Positions 49,555 through 60,298 of a stretch of DNA of 64,000 nt are shown one piece after another. Each line of letters opens with the position of its first letter. The first letter of the stretch is position 1. The stretch lies in contig NBBA01000020.1 in NCBI GenBank assembly GCA_002794785.1, positions 558,001-622,000 of the forward strand, read 5' to 3'. The DNA is from Coniferiporia sulphurascens. Lineage: Eukaryota; Basidiomycota; Agaricomycetes; Hymenochaetales; Hymenochaetaceae. The notes beneath the pieces are model-generated. The model was not told where the DNA came from and did no database searches. It saw nothing but the letters and a program-made list of their open reading frames with translations. A program made the position numbers and the translations under genes.

Positions 49555-50525
49555 GATAATGGCAGTGGTTCTGGTCCTCACTCTACTGAAAAGAAACTCA
49601 TTCTTGTTACTCATGATGAATCAACATTCTATGCAAATGACCAGCGGAAGACAAAATGGACTCACCATAGTGAAACTGCAAAGCCATGCACAAAAGGCGA
49701 GGGCGTATCAATCATGGTTTCTGACTTCTGCACCCCACAGGCTGGATGGCTAAAATCTTTAGATGGGTAAGTAAACTTAGACTTTCACGCCCCAAACTTG
49801 AAACTAATTGCTTTGGGTTTGCAGTTCACGTGAGGTCCATATTTACTTCAAAGCTGGAAAAAATCGAGACGGATACATTGGACATGAAGATATTGCCAAG
49901 CAGGTTGAAACAGCAATAGATATTTTTGAGGACCGATTCCCTGGCTGTACAGCCCTTTTTGCATTTGACAATGCAACAACCCATCAGAAGCATGCCAATA
50001 ATGCTCTATCAGCACGCTATATGCCAAAAAATCCTGGGTGGATTGGCGCTTGTGCTCCAGATCCACCTATGCGCCACGGGCAGCTTCCAAATGGTGAACC
50101 TCAGAATCTATATTTTCCATCTGATGACCCACTTCACCCTGGCAAGTTTAAGGGTATGGCACAGATACTGCACGAGCATGGCATTTACATTCATCCAAAG
50201 CTTCGTGCTGAGTGTAAAAACTTCAAGTGCAATGATGCTGCTGCTGGCCTCTGCTGCTGCCGGCGAATATTGTTCAATCAACCTGATTTTGCAGGACAAA
50301 AGCCTGCTATTCAAGAATACATTGAAAGCTGGGGCCACAGAACAATTTTTTACCCAAAATTTCACTGTGAGCTTAATTTCATTGAACAATGCTGGGGTAA
50401 AGCAAAATATTATTATCGGATGCTTCCTCGTCCACAAAATGAACGACAGATGGAACGGAATGTAAAGCAAAGTCTTGATTCCGTCCCAATCGAGTCAATG
50501 CAATGGTCAGTAAAGTCTAATTACT

Positions 50526-50533
50526 AATTCTGA

Positions 50534-50538
<5 letters not shown>
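50526..50538. repeat. LINE target-site duplication, 3' side copy
   Basis: AATTCTGATTACT occurs here and again at 57,223-57,235, exactly flanking the LINE. Confidence 0.9.
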
Positions 50539-50571
<33 letters not shown>

Positions 50572-50726
50572 TGCATTTGTATACCGCTACATTACAAAGT
50601 AAAAGACGCGGATGTGAGACCATATGAAGTGTCGTGTCAGAGGAGTTTAACAAGGTGTAAAGTTTCTGGTTTTAAAGCGATGGAAAAGTTAGGAATTTTG
50701 TGGTTGAATTGTTATACGAACTGGAA

Positions 50727-53700
50727 TTATGGTGGAAAGAATCGCGAATGTGGAATCGGTTCATGAACAGTAAAGGATTTGGTAAAGGCATTCGATGAGT
50801 TTAAAAAGGATGCGAGTTTTTGAAGATATGTTTCTTTTGTGAATAAAATGTGGTCCTGGGGAGGTATGGCATTCCCGAAAGCTTGTATGCGTGCAGATTT
50901 AAGAAGAGGACATCGTCGAATGATATGGTCTCTTGTTTGAATGTTTTCTCCACATGGGCATGAGGTGGATTCGTTTGGTACGAAGCGCCGATAGTAATCG
51001 CCAAAGTGGCCGTGTCCGGTGATAGCGTGGAAGATGCGCGAGGATATGTCTCGAGGATAGTAAAATTTTTTCCAAAACTGTGGGAGTTTCGAGGATGGTA
51101 TGTTCGTGATGGTATTGAACGACATAGACTCGGATATGTTTTTTGTGTTTTGGATAAGGTGAGACCAGGATGTGATCGCGCGAAGGTTAATATCTTCTTT
51201 TTCTCCTGCGTATGTTTTTTGGAGAAACGGACGGCCAATAGGTGATAGGTGGGTAAGATTGTCGGCGATGACGTTTCCGGGTATGCCAAGGTGACCTGGG
51301 GACCAATGAAGATGAATATGATGGCGGGTGTTAGAAGTGAAGGAGTCAGAAAAACTGCGGAATATTTTAGACGAACATTGTGCGGCATGAGGAGAAAGAT
51401 CAATGATAGCGGGAATGCATGATGATGAATCAGAAAAGAAATGAATGTTCGAAATATGAATAGACGAAAAAATGTGACGTTTTCGGAAGGAAGTGATGCG
51501 TTCAGTACATTTAGCGAGAGCATACATTTCTGCGTCGAACGATGAGCCGGAAGGTGAACAATAGAAATGACCGAGGTCTACAACTAAGCCTTTATGATAT
51601 ATGATGAAAGATGAGATGGTGACGGATTTGTTGTTTTTGTAATTTTTTGAACCGTCTGTGTAAATAATTAAATTGTGAATATTTTTTGAAAGAGAATCGT
51701 GTAAGAGAATAATTTGGTTTTTTTGAGCGTTTTTTCGATCGAGAGAAGAAATTCCGGATTCGAGATGGTACGATAGGGCTTTATAGTGGTATTGAGATGG
51801 ATTGGATGGAAGATGTTGAGACGGGTGAGCTAGATACGGATTGATGTGTTCGGTACGTGGATCTGCGATGAAAGCGAGACGGTGAAGTTGAGTTTTTGGT
51901 TTGGCTGATGTAGAAGTATGACGGGAAGTAATAGGTGGTTTTGAAGTCGGGAGGCGAGGCCATGATGGTGGAAGTCAGTTAAGAAGTTGAGAATTTAGCG
52001 GTAAACGATTGAGACGTAGTGCTGTTGATTGATTGTGTTTCTGTAGAAGAATCGGGATAGGTAGGATGTGCGCGATTCGATGTAGAGCATGCGACGGAGT
52101 GGTGCAAAAAGTGCCGGTGAGAAGGCGGATGCTTTGGTTTTGTGCGACGGCCATTTTGTTTAATTTAGGTGTTTGTCGTATGCCAGTGTACCAGAGTTGG
52201 AACCCATAAGTGAGGACGGGTAAGACATTTGCAAAATGTAGTGTTCGGAAATTGGCAAAAGAGAGACCGCGAATGGTGTTCCCGAGTATACGAAGAGCCA
52301 TGGTAGTCGAGCGTGCCCGCATGCACATACGGTTAACGTGGTCGTTGAAATTGAGTCTTTGGTCGAGATAGAATCCCAGCCAACGTATAACTGGGGAGGG
52401 CGTGATAGTAACTGGAGGGGAATTGGGATTACTAAGGACGATAGAGGGGAAAGAAGGGGGAGAAAAACCGCGTCGAATAAAATGAATAAGGTCAGATTTT
52501 AAATGGTCAATAGAAAGTTGGATATCGTTAAGTTTGTTGGAAATAATTTGGTATGCGTTTGTGAGGAGGCGAATGTTTTCTTGGTAAGAGTTTGAATAAA
52601 CTAGGATAAGCTGGTCATCGACATAAGCTTTGAGACAAGTGTCCGAGGATAAGTTGAACGAATTAAGGATGAAACCTGTGTAGATTGTTGAAAGAATGGG
52701 GGATATAGGCGATCCTTGTGGGATGCCGACGTTATGAATGGGTTTTTGTTCAGAAGTAAAATTGTCAATTTTAAAAGATATAAGACGATCAGAAAGAAAT
52801 GCCTGAGTCCATAAAACGATTTTTTGGTCAAATCCTAATAAATGAAGGGAATGTAATAATCGGGAGTGGTTGACGTTATCGAAGTATCCTTTGATGTCGA
52901 TGGCGAGGGCTGATACACAAAGTTTCTTTTTGTGGGCTGTTTGTATGTCATGTACGAGGGAGAGCCCTGCGTCGATGGTGCAAGAATTGGAACGGCCTCC
53001 GAATTGAGTTGTTGGAACGAGGTTAAATCGACCCACGTCCCAGGTAATTCGTTTCGCGATGATTTTTTCCAGAATTTTACCAATGCATTCGAGAAGTGCT
53101 ATAGGTCGATAGGAACAAGGGTTACTGGAGTCAGTTTTGTTCGGTTTTGGAATAAGGACAATGTTAGCATTTTTCCACGGATGAATATGTCGGGAAAAAC
53201 ATTCGTTAAATAAATCGAATAAAATGTTTGGGTGAGCCGAATTAACCCATTTGATGTAGACGTATGAGATGTTGGATATGCCTGGTGCCGAATTGTTGTG
53301 AGTGAGGTTGAGGCAATTGTCAATTTCATTTTGAGTAATACGTGGTGACGATCGCGTGGGTTTCTTTGGCGGGTCGTAAGGGAGTTCAGTGACGTCTGGT
53401 TGAGGAATATCAGAGAAAAAGGATTGATGGAAGGCGTTAGCTTGTTTGTCAGGCGTATGGGCGAATTCGTTTTGAAATGATATAGGTGGCATTCGTGTTT
53501 TTCGTTTACCGGAAGACCATTTTGCGTATCGGTATATGTCGTAAGAGGACGTGCCTTCAAGGACTGAAGTGGCCCATGATTGTTTTGCTTTTTTGAATAT
53601 TAATCGGGCTTCTTTGTGTAAGTGGTCTTTTTCGAAGTTATCGGAACAGTCTCTGAAGGCGTGCATGATTTGAGCGCACTCGTCGTTCCACCAATAAGAA

Positions 53701-54674
53701 TATGAGAAGTTCGAGGATGATGTTTTTGGCATGATTTCGGACGTTGTTAGTAATATTTTTTCAGAGAGTTTGTTAGCGTATTCATGAACCGATTCGTCAG
53801 TTGAGAAGTTAGGAAGAGGTTGGTCGTCGAGATGAAAACTAAATTTTTCAATCCATTCTTTTTTACATTCTGGGTCATACTTATATGTGATCGGCGCGTC
53901 TTCTGGTTGAAAATCATGATTAATTGGAAGGTAGGCGAGGGTGATGGGAATGTGATCGGATGAATATGCTGCAATGTCAACGCAGGTCCAGTCGTAGAAG
54001 AAGTCAGAAAGGATTGCTGTAAAATTAAGAAGAGTTAGGTCAATAATTGAGTCGGATTGTCGATGTTGTCCTTTGCGCGTTGGGAAGTCGGTATCGTTAA
54101 GAATGAAGAGAGATTGGTCTTGAGTCCACGTTAATAATGTTTCGGCTTCGGCGGTCGTCCGTCTTGATTGTCTATTGGGTAATTCCCATTCTGGGTGGTG
54201 AAGGTTGAAGTCGCCCATAACGCAAGTTGGAATGTCGTATTCGAGTTCGATGTCAGTAAGAAGGCGGATGTTTTGACCCAAAATCCCAGAGCCGTAGTTG
54301 TAACAGTTAATGATACGAAAAGTTTTGCTGAGGTAGGTGATGTCGATAGTCATAAAGTCTTTATGGTTGATGATATTTTGGCGCGAGATGGCTGATAAAT
54401 GTGGAAAAGATTTCCGAATGTAAGTGATCACGTGAGGTTTAATAGAAGAATTATTGTCATATGTTGGAATGAAATAGTCCCATGACGGGTGTTTAATGGG
54501 CAAGTAAATGGGCGTTCCTTCAGGGTTAGTGTCAGATCGACTAGAGCCAGAGAAAATGATGCACGGTTCTTGAAGAACTAAAATATGTAAATTGGGGTTG
54601 TTAAGGAGTCGTGTGGTTCATGGGCCGCTTTTTGCTACGTTGAGCTGAAGTATGCGTAGGGCCGAATGATTCAT
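50727..54674 (-). pseudogene. LINE ORF2: endonuclease, RT, RNase H (nonsense codons)
   Basis: The start ATG at 54,674 overlaps the ORF1 stop. The N-terminus is an APE-type endonuclease (LQEP, GDFNLHHPEW, SSDHIPI). The reverse transcriptase follows (ALAIDIKGYFDNVNHS, GIPQGSPISPIL, AYVDDQLILV with the YVDD catalytic Asp pair near 52,620). At the C-terminus is an RNase H domain (YTDGSK, SFDAEMYALAK, FFSDSS, GNVIADNL). Two in-frame TGA codons sit at 54,620-54,618 and 51,977-51,975, both at places where Trp would fit (TGG to TGA). Otherwise the frame is open over about 1,315 codons. The long central run free of stops shows the copy is recent but not currently translatable in full. Confidence 0.85.
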
Positions 54675-57025
54675 AAGGTATCGTCGTTGACTGAGTTGTG
54701 CGGGTCGACGTGCATGGAAGGAGATGACGGGCGTGTAGAGGATGCGTAGGTGAATAGGTTTCGTCGAGACGGGTGTACGTTAATAAGGTTCGGGTTAGAC
54801 GGGGTAGGTGACGGTGGAGACGACATTGTCATTCTAACTGGGGCTGGGACGCGGTTGAAATATTTGGCCCGTTGAGGACAGTCGATGGAATCCGCTGGGT
54901 GAGCGCCGGAGCAGTTAACGCAGTAGAAATGGTCGCAAGGTTGATTTTCTTGATAGCGGGCGCTGGAGCACCCCGAACACATTTCTCGATGTTGTGATGT
55001 GAGATGGCGTTTAGATGCGCAGTATCGACAGCCTAGCGGTTGGTTGCATTGAATGGTTAAATGTCCGAATTTCCAGCATTTGGTGCATTGGGAGAACCGT
55101 GGTTTTGATTTCCATTCGACCGGAACTGTAGATTGACCGAAGATGAAAAATACCGATGAGGTGACTTTGCGTAATAATTCCCCGTTTGGGTCTTCGAAAG
55201 CAAACGATATAGAGGATCGAGGTTTGGTGATATATTCCGGGTTGCGTGCCCATCGAGGCGGTTGTGTGATTTTGAGCAAACGGAATAAGTCGTTAAGTAA
55301 TAGAGAGCGAAGAATTTCAAGTTCCGTGAATATTGGCAAATTGGGACCGTTGGACGTGATGATATTGCTGATGATGACCTTAGACCATTTGGTGTCACGG
55401 GTAATGGTTAGTGGGTGGTTAGGTCGTAATTCGAAAGCCTCCTTGAGTAAGGGAACGATTGTGTTAATAGAGTTAATAGATATGTTACTCGGGAAAGAGA
55501 AAATGCAGTTCCCAGACATATTCCAGTCTGCGCCGATTATGCGGATGTGTCGAGCCGTGGGGATACGATCCAGTTTAAGTTGAATGCGGTCGATGAGAGT
55601 TTTGGAATTAGGTCGGATTGATAGTGGAATATTCTGTCCTTGGAAACGAGCGACGTAACGAGTGAGCGTGGAAATCGAAGCCGGAGCTGACGGTAGAAGT
55701 TTCGGTTGTGTGCTGGGCATATTAAGGCCCAAATGGTCTCTGTACGTTAGTGTACTAATAGGTTGATTTGCAATCGGATTACGAATAAGAACAGGAGACG
55801 GCGTTCGTTGTCTGGGGCCTGACGGCCGGATACGAGGGGTAGTTTCTGTTGGAATGACCGGTTGTATAAATCCATGGCTGACATTGTCCGGTTCGTGAGT
55901 GTTGTCGGAAAAGGCCACATGCCTGTCGTCAGTGTTCGGTTGATTTGTTTTATCGAGGGCGGCGACTGTTTCTTCCAGTTGAACCATTCGGGAAAGAATA
56001 CGGGATTCTAGAGTCTGGGCGTGTTTTATTGCTTGTTCCTCTAGCGTCTTTTGAAGGTTAGTGATCATGGTAGATATGGTGGAAGTGTTAGTATTTGTAT
56101 TATGGTCTGAGTGGAAATGGTCGTCGTCGGTGTCATACGTGTTGTCATGAATGGAGTCAGGAAAAAGAATTGGATTTTTAACTTTGAAATCAAATTGGCC
56201 CGCGTCATCAATGGTGACTTTGTTGTATGTGATGGGGGTCGTAGGGTTAGCTGGGTGAACAACGGTGATTTTGGTGCTGGATGGGACGAAGTGAAGATGA
56301 AACACTTGAATTGCGTTGGTGAGAGAATTCATAGAATGATCCGTGAGGTGTTGGTTGTATTTGGCAGGCCATGTTTTAGCGATGAGGTTCAATATTTGTT
56401 CAATGGAAAGGGTCCATTGTTCAAACGAGTCTGGAGCCAGGATGTTTTCGAGCGCATTGTGAGATTCAGAAATGATGATTTGATCTTCCAAGTTGGATTC
56501 GTCTGGGGTGGGTGTGAATCGAAGGTGTTGTTGTATGTGTGTGTGAGAGTCGGAAGACGAAGAAGATTGATGTGACTGTATGGAAGACTGATGTGACATA
56601 ATTGGGGCCGGTGCGTGTATTGTTGCCGTGAGAGGCGTGTTTGAGGGGGAGGCTGCTTGAATGAGAGACTGAGAGTCTAAGGGAAAAACGACGTCCATAG
56701 GAGTGGTCACTGGCGCTGCGAGAGTAATATCGGAGTAATTGGCATAAGTAGAGGAGAAGTCTTGAAAGTGAGCATTGAAGGATGGGTCTTGAGAGGTTGG
56801 CATAGATAGAACAGAGGGGGTCTGAGAGGACGATACGATTTGCTGATATCCTGTTATGTCGATGTTTTTGTCATTTTCTGGGTTTTCTTTTGGTGGAGAC
56901 GGAAGAGGGCGAGGTGGTGAGTGTGAAGCTGGTATGTTTGGTGATTGGGAATTATAGCAGTGCATTTCTTCTGGGGTGTTGGCAAAGGCCTGATTGCTGA
57001 AAGATGGGTTGGGAGAGTTCGCCAT
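54671..57025 (-). CDS. LINE ORF1: zinc-knuckle nucleic-acid-binding protein
   Basis: Intact 784-aa frame. The N-terminal half is rich in Pro, Ser, Thr and Asn with a short possible coiled coil (ISTMITNLQKTLEEQAIKHA). A central globular region follows. The C-terminus holds zinc knuckles: CTKCWKFGHLTIQC (CX2CX4HX4C), then CRYCASKRHLTSQH and two further Cys clusters. ORF1 proteins of LINEs coat the element RNA in a ribonucleoprotein particle. The stop codon overlaps the ORF2 start as ATGA, suggesting coupled re-initiation. No lesions were seen. Confidence 0.87.
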   Translation of the reverse strand: MANSPNPSFSNQAFANTPEEMHCYNSQSPNIPASHSPPRPLPSPPKENPENDKNIDITGYQQIVSSSQTPSVLSMPTSQDPSFNAHFQDFSSTYANYSDITLAAPVTTPMDVVFPLDSQSLIQAASPSNTPLTATIHAPAPIMSHQSSIQSHQSSSSSDSHTHIQQHLRFTPTPDESNLEDQIIISESHNALENILAPDSFEQWTLSIEQILNLIAKTWPAKYNQHLTDHSMNSLTNAIQVFHLHFVPSSTKITVVHPANPTTPITYNKVTIDDAGQFDFKVKNPILFPDSIHDNTYDTDDDHFHSDHNTNTNTSTISTMITNLQKTLEEQAIKHAQTLESRILSRMVQLEETVAALDKTNQPNTDDRHVAFSDNTHEPDNVSHGFIQPVIPTETTPRIRPSGPRQRTPSPVLIRNPIANQPISTLTYRDHLGLNMPSTQPKLLPSAPASISTLTRYVARFQGQNIPLSIRPNSKTLIDRIQLKLDRIPTARHIRIIGADWNMSGNCIFSFPSNISINSINTIVPLLKEAFELRPNHPLTITRDTKWSKVIISNIITSNGPNLPIFTELEILRSLLLNDLFRLLKITQPPRWARNPEYITKPRSSISFAFEDPNGELLRKVTSSVFFIFGQSTVPVEWKSKPRFSQCTKCWKFGHLTIQCNQPLGCRYCASKRHLTSQHREMCSGCSSARYQENQPCDHFYCVNCSGAHPADSIDCPQRAKYFNRVPAPVRMTMSSPPSPTPSNPNLINVHPSRRNLFTYASSTRPSSPSMHVDPHNSVNDDTL

Positions 57026-57222
57026 GGGGGGGAGAAGAATAAAGGGGGTAGGGGAAATGGAGGATGAGGAAGTGGATGTGGTGAAAGTTGAGAGTAAAAC
57101 AGCTCGACGAATGTCTACTGTGAGGGGGACAAGGTGTGGGTAGTTAACCCAGGGAGTTTAGGGGCGGCGAAAGTGGCTGTGCTTAAGGTTAGATGATGGT
57201 GGTCAGAGGTCAAGGGGTGGCC

Positions 57223-57235
57223 AATTCTGATTACT
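57223..57235. repeat. LINE target-site duplication, 5' side copy
   Basis: Second copy of AATTCTGATTACT. It lies inside what would be a 48-nt intron of the mariner transposase. Confidence 0.9.
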
Positions 57236-57532
57236 ACGAACTAATTAAAGCCACTGTAGATTTGCAGACTGGTCGGCTCGCTTTATGGATGTGTATTGAA
57301 AGGGACTGACTGGAAGTCAGGCACAATGGGCAAATAGGAGATACCATGGCCACAGGACCCTTCCTGACAGAATCTTGGATGAGCTGGATGCCCAGGGCCT
57401 GCAGTAGAACACTTTTATTTTATTTTATTGTCCAAAGTACGATTTTTGCCGCCCAAATATGGTAATTTAGGGTTAAGGGTCCGTTACCGTGACGTTACAT
57501 TAGCTTGTTGAGTATATACTTCCCCTACCTTA

Positions 57533-57955
57533 GGATTAAGCCGTGTGTAAATAGCTTCGCCTCTCCACTCTATGTGGGCTCCCCACATATATTAACATAG
57601 TTTAGATAAAGCTAGATCGACACGATTAAAAACTTGTATGTAAAGAAAGGTTCGTCCTTCGCTTGCTTGTCTGTCTCAAACCAAGCAAGCAAGTGTGGGA
57701 AGAGGGAAAAAGAGATAGGTATCTACGAGAAAGGTAGAGGGGACCGCTACGTCTTTTTTTACTTGGTTAGATAGGCTCGTATTTGTGACACAGGAAAGTC
57801 GGGATTGTAAAGTGGACGTAGGCGTGCTAAAAAAAGCGTGTAGCGTAGATGCAAAAATGTAGGTATAGAAAGTCACATGAAATCAAAACCACAGCATCGT
57901 GATAACGAGACATGCGGGAGAGGAGGAGGGAAAGAAAAAAAGAAAGGTAAGATTT
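57533..57955. other. Intergenic, between mariner element and MFS gene
   Basis: No gene is seen. It should contain the 3' UTR of the MFS gene on the minus strand. Confidence 0.5.
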
Positions 57956-60298
57956 TTATGGGTTCGCGGCGTACTTGCTCCTAGCGCGGATACGCTCCCC
58001 GTAGTTCCATAAAAGCCACGGCCTGAAAGCATCACACTCAAGTGTTAGAACACACATGCAGCTTTCAATATTTCCGTGTAAGACTTACGCAGGGCACCCG
58101 AAGGCGATAGCAAATGCGGCAAGGATGGTGTTCCCTTTCCCATACCCTAGCGCGTTATACATCACCGGTGCGAAAAGCGGGAAGCCAAAGCCAGAGAGTG
58201 AGCGCAGGAAAGAGACCGCAGCGAGCGCAGACGCGGCATGCAGCGTGAACGCGTCAATAACGTATGTCTGGATCGACTGGAAGTTAAGTACCATGCCCCC
58301 GCCTATAAACGCGATGCCGATATCGGGCACAAGCCAGAATACGCGGTTCTGTGCGCTCCAGCCGCAGAGCAAAAGACCTATTGGAAGGAATATTGTCCCG
58401 GGAACCATTGTAGCTAACAGAACGTGTCAGCGGCCATATTAAGGGACCAGAGGGAAGCGTGGTTCGAGAACTCACGTAGCCGAAACTCTGGCTTCCCCAC
58501 TCCACCGTTCTTCTTTTTGAGGTAGCGGTAAATAGGGTCGAGCAGACGCGCGTTAATTTGGCTAATGGTCGTAAGCCCGATACCAAGTGTAAGATAGTTG
58601 AGTCCAGAGATGCCGACGGACTCTCCATATTTGCCTTGGAAGATACCCGGAATTGTCGTGAGGACGAGATAGATTAGACCGTATCTGAAATAGATTAATC
58701 AGGATCTTAGGCATGCGACGCAAAACACAACAAGGGTAAATGCCTACACAAAAGCCATATATATGCCAAGCAGTTGGATAATCGGCTCTTTCACGAAAAG
58801 CACGAGGGGACGTACTATCGCCTTGGTCATGATTTGTTTCCAGCTATACAAATACACATAGTCAGACGGATAAGCAAGCAAAATAAGGACGAGTGACATA
58901 CCCGACATTCGTTTTCTGGAAAACGGTGGAGACGCGGCTGTTGTCCTTTTTTGATAGTCCAAGCCCCTTCCTTATTTTCTGCGCCTTGCGCTCGAGTAAA
59001 AGCGGAGCGAAAGCTATTCAACGGAATAATATCAGAAAACAATCCGCGAAAAGATAAAGCGAATTGCACCTACTCTCTGACAAGAAGAGCAGCCCAAGGA
59101 ATTGTACAAATCCATCCACGATCGAAGTGGACCAAAACTATTGCACCAAAAATGAGGCAATAAGCGCCTATCTCGGTATATATGCTTAGACCAAAAAAAG
59201 CGTACCACCCAGCGCCATGTCGACCTCTCTGCGATCCATGCACTGCACAGCGGGCCAATGACCGGTCCGAGAAGAGGCACCAGTGTGTAGAGAGCCATTG
59301 CCTTCCCACGTTCCTCCGGGCTCCAACAGTCTCCAAGAACGGCTCCACCGACCTACGCACATATGCAAAAAAAAGAATTAAGTTCCCTTACTGGCGGAAA
59401 CTAAAAATCGGTGAACAAATACTCACAGCAAGGGGAGCGCTCCCACCAAGTCCCGCAAGAAAACGGAAAGCGATTATCTCACCCGTCGTCCGTGCACCTC
59501 CGCAGGCGAGATTCCAGACTAGAAATAGAGGGATACAATGAGGATGAACCGAAACATAACGTATAAATTAACTCGTACCTAGGTACCAGACATTCGCAAT
59601 TTGTATAACGCGTGATCGACCATATACCTCGGAAAGGGGTCCAAGGATTAAAGGACCAAATCCTATTAGTTTGGGGTCAACACGACTCCTTGCTGTGACC
59701 CAGCAAACAGTTGACACACCATATCCCAGAATGAAGATAGAGGTCACCATCGCAATAACCACAGTGTTCGTTATGCCGAACTCCCTTGCTATTTGGCCTG
59801 TGGCAGGAGCAACCATAGAAGAGGACACTGGCGAGATAAAAGTGAAGCCGGATACAACAAGGGTAATAATCCATTTTCGTTTGTATGCCCAACTGCGATG
59901 GGACATGGGGAATTAGTACTGCATTTTCTAACAAAATAACGAGGAACCAAGCCACGTCGTGCATGGTTTAAAGAAGGTGGTCTTGGGTCGGAAACTCACT
60001 TTCGTGGATTTTCTGGGTCATCTGGTCCGTCCCAGTCAACGATAATAGGCTCGCCCTTCTCTGTATCCCCACCGCCGCTTAAGCCAGACTCGAGCGCCTT
60101 GGGATTCGCGTCCCCATCGCGGTCATGAGGCGCCACGGACTTATCGTTTGCGTTTCCGAGTGTCGCAGGGTTGCTATAACTCTGCTTGTTGCATAGGGGG
60201 AGGTCGATGGGCGGCGGCACCTGGAGAACCGAATTGTCCCCGGCAAGACGCTCTACCGTGGCCGTGGCCGTGTGTGCTCTCCTGTCGGTGTTGGACAT
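57956..60298 (-). CDS. MFS transporter, DHA1 (drug/polyamine:H+ antiporter) type
   Basis: Integral membrane carrier of the major facilitator superfamily. Eleven exons on the minus strand (60298-60000, 59892-59720, 59662-59579, 59518-59427, 59352-59206, 59137-59074, 59013-58902, 58843-58748, 58684-58476, 58413-58089, 58022-57956) close in phase and give 555 aa. A hydrophilic N-terminal tail (about 100 residues, ending DPENPRN) precedes TM1 (KWIITLVVSGFTFISPVSSS). Conserved motifs are FGPLILGPLSEVYGR (loop 2-3 motif A) and LVPLLGPVIGPLCSAW (antiporter motif C in TM5). A cytoplasmic central loop holds RKAQKIRKGLGLSKKD. DHA1 members export drugs, polyamines or toxic metabolites; the substrate cannot be read from sequence. 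The gene looks intact, and is divergent from the next transporter across 2.5 kb. Confidence 0.92.

Larger units (their letters stand above)
50539..57222 (-). mobile_element. Non-LTR retrotransposon (LINE) with RNase H
   Basis: The element is about 6.7 kb on the minus strand. From its 5' end at 57,222 come a short leader, ORF1 (57,025-54,671), ORF2 (54,674-50,727), a 3' UTR of about 160 bases and a poly(A) tail seen as about 29 T on the plus strand (50,538-50,566). Perfect 13-bp target duplications flank it. Having two ORFs with endonuclease, reverse transcriptase and RNase H fits the Tad1-like/I-group LINEs of fungi; I cannot assign a clade more finely. The copy appears near full length. Confidence 0.9.
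47157..57407 (+). pseudogene. Mariner-type DDE transposase, broken
   Basis: Transposase of the DDE group common in Agaricomycete mariner-like elements. Pieces: N-terminal exon 47,157-48,206 with a Ser/Lys/Glu/Asp dipeptide tract (hexanucleotide microsatellite 47,280-47,450) and the family stretch KFMDVLTDGLKAWL; then about 49,555-49,766, 49,825-50,505 and 57,251-57,407. The catalytic triad is visible: D in THDEST, D in FDNATTH, E in LNFIEQCWG. C-terminal landmarks are FADWSARFMDVY and YHGHRTLPDRIL. The segment normally between the N-terminal exon and THDEST (a helical DNA-binding region of perhaps 200-250 aa) is absent, replaced by the LTR-like insert. An in-frame TGA at 57,297-57,299 follows FMDVY. 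The last intron (50,506-57,250) is in phase but contains the LINE; without it the intron would be only 48 nt. Confidence 0.83.
46664..57530. mobile_element. Mariner/Tc1-type transposon with nested insertions
   Basis: The ends are perfect inverted repeats of about 29 bases beginning AGGTAGGGGAAGTATAT (46,664 on; complement ending at 57,530). They are flanked by TA at 46,662-46,663 and 57,531-57,532. The transposase gene runs on the plus strand from about 47,157 to 57,407. It has been enlarged by an LTR-like insert (48,207-49,554) and an antisense LINE (about 50,539-57,222). Without both inserts the element would be about 2.8 kb, a normal size. Confidence 0.87.
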
